DNA of 64,000 nt from Klebsormidium nitens (lineage: Eukaryota; Streptophyta; Klebsormidiophyceae; Klebsormidiales; Klebsormidiaceae), in contig DF237190.1 of the NCBI GenBank assembly GCA_000708835.1, positions 62,001-126,000 on the forward strand, read 5' to 3'. Every line of letters starts with the position of its first letter. Position 1 is the stretch's first letter. Under the pieces are notes generated by a model that saw only the letters and a list, made by a program, of their open reading frames with translations, did not search any database and was not told where the DNA came from. A program made the position numbers and the translations under genes. This document shows positions 60,252-64,000 of this stretch, piece by piece.

Positions 60252-63200
60252 TTAAGTACATTGCGTGTAACACGCCTTCCTGGAGCTGTGGAAGGCGCCA
60301 TCTGCTCCATAAGTAGCCGTCTGCTGGTACATCGACCTCTCGCTGCGAGCCCAATGTGCCGAAAGATGGAAAGCTCCCATCCCCGTCTCAATAAACTTCG
60401 GAAAGGAGAGCGTTAACCCTTCCGGGAAATGAATAACCTCGTAATCACCCGTCGAGAGTTGCTTCCCGGTGAGCGGCGACCCGACTGGGTGTTCGTAGCC
60501 CTTCCAGTCGCCGGCCGTCTCCCAGCGCAACAGGTCGGGGGAAAGGGTGTGCTCGATGCCTGTAAGCCTGCCACGTGGACGATTCCGCTCCATTGATGCC
60601 TCGCTTACCGTCGACCACCGCATGACGGGCTCGTCTTCTTGTCCCCACACAGTCTGCAGAAGGTCAAGTCTTGACTAAAGACAAAGAAGAACAAGCAGCA
60701 ATCTCGTTTCTCACTTGGATTCAACCGTGGCCCCAGATTTAGAGGGCCTAAGCTGCAGACGAAACACCAGATTATCGTCGCACTTGATCAGATTCCGGGA
60801 GAGACTAGACTGTCATTCGAGTCGTTTGATCGAGATCGACCTAGACTTCAAAACCAGAGCATACGTGAAAGTCATTTTGAAGCAGGCCTGACCGTCCGAT
60901 GGGCGGTGTTTTAAGATGATTTAGAAAGGAGTTCCATTTTGGTCAACCATATCACTTGATGGCGGCAAAAGCACAGACAGGACTTAAATAGCTAGAGTCA
61001 GTAAAAGCTGATAGCAACTCTTGGCAAAGAGAGAACTCTGGCAAGTCTCATTGTAGGGGCCTACGCTTTGCTGGGCTCTCACAGCGTCCCAGCTCGTTCG
61101 ATTCTTTCAGAATCGATACAATTAGGAAAGACCGGCCCTAGTAGTTTGTTTTCAACTTCGAAACACTTTAGTTCATTTTCTTGACTCCAAACTTTCTGAA
61201 AGCAATCATTGTATCCTGATGGCTCCTGAGTCAGATGAGTGATTACGAAGGTAAACATCAACTTCGAGAAACCTCGGACGGAATCAGCTTTGACGTCATC
61301 GGCCTCGAAATAGAGCCTTTCCTTTCCGACGCATGCTGACGTCACAGATTACTAAAACCCTTCTTGCTTCCGTTCGCACAAAACCACTCCACTGTGGCTT
61401 GGTTAAGATGCATATGCCCACCTCCCGGTTCATTACCACCCGAGATGCTTTGCCCAGGGCGTCGTAAGCGATCGCCAGTCCCAGGCGCGACCGGTTGTCG
61501 GGCGCCAGAAAGAGGAATTCCAAGCGGAAGCGCTCCCCGCAGTCTCCCGGGATCTTCGTGAACGGAACGCCTACGCGATCGCAAACCCTCGGGTTGAGAA
61601 AATACTGGGTCATATTCAGCACGACACCCTAACTTCGTCAAGCTTCGGGCTTTTGTCTCAAAGACTAGTTGGCGCTAGAGGAAAGCAAACCGTTCTCGCT
61701 CCTCTACAGGACCTTCCACGTAGCTATTCTCTCCAGAGCATCACAAGCCTGGGTGTTATTTCAGAGGAGTATATCAACCCACAGCGTTGAGTTTAGATGT
61801 ACTGCCCATGCTGGAACCAGCGAAGTATGATGTTCCTCACCTGGCGCGTAGTGCGACCAGCTGTCGCTCGAATGCTTGCTGACACCGTCCGCATGATGCA
61901 CGTCCGAATTGGACACCAAGGGTCCCTGATTCATTGAAGCAGCGCTGACTGGTGGCACGTGATGCGTATTCACTTGGACGACCTGGTCGGGAATCAGAAG
62001 GAGTACAGGGTCTATTTGAGTGGCCTAAAACAGCTACGCACCGGACTGGCTTCCATTCACTTTCTCCCTGCTCCCATGAACGTGACGAGGACGAGATATT
62101 CCTTTCGGAAAAGTTAGGGGCCCGTGGCTGAGGCGAAAGCAGCCTTGTCTTCAGAAGCTTTCATCGCTTGTAGGCCCTTCAAAATGGACGTAAAAGGGAC
62201 CCTTGAAAAACTGATTTTTAGGTCCAATCTGGTGCGATAATCGAGCAGACGAGTCATGCGGATACTCTCACGACGACTCTTGGGAACTAACCCGGACACG
62301 CAACATTTTACATCTAACAGTCGATGTAGCCGCCCATTGTTTCCAGCCTTGCCTTTGTTCTACATCAGATTCAGTAAGCGGAAGGCTTTACACATTGTTT
62401 TTTAGAAACGAACCGTCTTTTCAACATCGACGTATACAGGCGGTTCCGAGACAGGCGGTTCTCAGAACCGTTGTGCTGGGATGTTTGAGGATTAAAACGT
62501 CCCCATAATCTGCTTATTGCGCAGATATACTCATCAGTGGTCTTTTCGCGTCTCAGCACGCACTCTCTCCGAACGCCACCCGCTTTGTCACGGCGGGCTA
62601 AACGGAGAATTGGCCGTATGCCTCTCAAGAGAATCAAATAGAACGGCGGACTTCGACACGATCAGATGAATAACGACGTGAAGCTGGACTTCGCACCTTC
62701 AAGGCCCCATCGATTCCTGCCCCCACCTCCTCAACGTTTCTCCATATCTCGTAATTGTCAATAAGTTCCCCAGTCGCTGCGTCCCACGACGTGCGCGTAC
62801 CGAGCCAGTGCCTGAAGTGCGGCCGCTGGAGCTGGTAGTGCTCTGCCTGTGTCACTTGTCGCGGGTCACCTGCGGACCGCAATAGTTACAAGACTGATTA
62901 GCAGGTTGACGGCCGGCTTAGGAGACGTTACACATATTTTCGACCAGGGGAAGTCACCAGTTTTGTCAACCGGTCCCAGCCTGGTTGATTATGTAGAAAA
63001 CATGGCCTTAATTCAGATTACCAGCGAGGCATAGTCAGTGGCTAGAATCCAAGGGAAAGCTGATTCGTTTCGACTTGCAGATATCCTGTACCAAAAGCTT
63101 GACTTTCTTTCTATTGAACATCTATTGGCGCCTCGACTAACGCGGGAAACCGAGACTTTTTACAGGTGGCCAGTCGGCCCTCAGGACCGTCCATTGGCGG

Positions 63201-64000
63201 AGGCTCCTGGCTTTAAAAAAAGCTGATTCTAGCGTCGCAAAGCTGAGGTTCTCAACCATTGCAGCAAGTCCCCACAGGAAGAGACCGCCGTTAATCAGAA
63301 ACTGTTGAGCGCTTAGTCAAGAGGTGCGACCTGGCACGAACGGTTAAAGATCCCTGAACCACGCAGAAACATGGACGACAATACCAGGTGTAACAACAAA
63401 GAGAGGAGATACACAGCTGCCGGCATCACCGATCACCGTTTTCCTTGTATCCAATCGCGGATAAGCCTGTTAGCACTGGCATCTGCAGAGTTTATTCTAG
63501 CAAGCTGGTGGCGCGTTGGAAAACTGAGGTAGCGGAACATGTAAGGAACTGCAGACGTTGTTTCGCAGTTTACCATTCTCAACGTCCGATCTCGCAAGCC
63601 CTGTGTCGCCCACCATTCCAAAGGACGGGACCTTTCCAAGGCTGCTATTTCTATCTTAACACGACGGTCGAAAGCCCGAGCATTCCCAGAGCTTGGATAC
63701 TATTCAAATTGACCCGTTAACGTTCTTTAAAGCGGTACGCACCCTCTTCGGAACCTCCGCAGCTTTCAGCATTGTCAAGACGTCTTGAAACGCGTTCGCA
63801 GCGTGCGCAAGCAGAGGAAACTGGAACGGAAAAGTGGAAACCTGAAGCGATTGTACCTCTGATAAGCGCATCCACGATCTTGCCCCCTAGCTCCGGGCCC
63901 AGCGTCCGGGGAAGCACTGCCGTTCCGGGATCCCTCTTGATGCTTCCGTCCAGCAGGATCATATCGCGCAGGAAAAGGGCATCCTGCTCTTCGTCTGGCA
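60252..64000 (-). CDS. Unrecognised multi-exon gene, 3' part, runs off right edge
   Basis: Likely exons (minus): 64000..63857 (LLDGSIKRDPGTAVLPRTLG), 62869..62697 (DPRQVTQAEHYQLQRPHFRH...NYEIWRNVEEV), 62024..61841 (QIDPVLLLIPDQVVQVNTHH...), about 61629..61422 (VCDRVGVPFTKIPGDCGERF..., NRSRLGLAIAYDALGKASRV) and 60657..60252 (LLRWETAGDWKGYEHPVGSP, DYEVIHFPEGLTLSFPKFIE). The first three join in phase with canonical GT-AG sites. The third-to-fourth junction does not match with the best donor (61841, phase 1), so a small exon or another donor is missed there. I do not recognise the family and see no catalytic motif. The last exon is open for about 130 codons to a TGA but contains an internal GTAAGC that could be a donor. 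Orientation is the same as copy C; no functional link is evident. Confidence 0.55.

Noticed and set aside
1-64000. CRISPR array, bacterial operon or phage elements
   Set aside because: No regularly spaced repeats of that kind. The genes have spliceosomal introns and belong to eukaryotic families.
1-64000. Complete transposon or retroelement
   Set aside because: I saw no reverse transcriptase, integrase or transposase motif and no paired terminal repeats; the repeats found are short local duplications.
1-64000. tRNA or rRNA genes
   Set aside because: No cloverleaf-like or rRNA-conserved stretches were noticed by eye; a tRNAscan run would be needed to be sure.

Overview
The window is nuclear DNA of a eukaryote, most likely a streptophyte green alga. 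The genes are split by many GT-AG introns of roughly 60 bp to 2 kb. The exons are GC-rich and full of NotI-like and GCGC runs. One gene is a plant-style R2R3-MYB, and two introns carry Chlamydomonas-type TTTTAGGG telomere-like repeats. A Klebsormidium-like charophyte fits these signs, but that is inference. All exon models below were built by eye from splice signals, reading phase and comparison between copies; boundaries may be off by a base or so.

Left part, 1-23 kb. A partial R2R3-MYB gene lies on the minus strand (2943-1043). It is followed by about 3.4 kb of gene-poor sequence rich in GTAC. A complete NOL6/Nrap/Utp22 ribosome-biogenesis gene follows on the minus strand (20501-6346; 18 exons, about 1136 aa). 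Its introns hold several partial copies of its own exons. A small LYR-motif (LYRM1-like) mitochondrial-type gene lies divergently on the plus strand (21284-23033; 3 exons, 118 aa).

Central and right part, 25-59 kb. Three copies of one large, unusual gene family make up a local cluster. Copy A (minus, 37241-25036; 20 exons, 1567 aa) is intact. It joins a split large-GTPase-like region (P-loop GRSGVGKT, then DLPG about 365 residues later), two Tudor-like segments and a methyl-CpG-binding-domain-like module near a basic C terminus. Copy B (plus, about 38893-44703) is a 5'/internally deleted copy holding only the C-terminal half, with a nonsense codon inside the MBD-like exon. Copy C (minus, 58791-46126) keeps nearly all 20 exons but has at least three frame disruptions, a 20-N gap and an altered C terminus. 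A and B are head to head; B and C are tail to tail.

Right edge, 60.2-64 kb. The 3' part of an unrecognised multi-exon gene lies on the minus strand and runs off the window.

The most promising undescribed object is copy A: a GTPase-like protein with inserted and appended chromatin-reader-like modules, expanding and decaying locally. The second is the array of repeated exon-10 ends in NOL6, one of which is a potentially functional in-frame 36-nt microexon.
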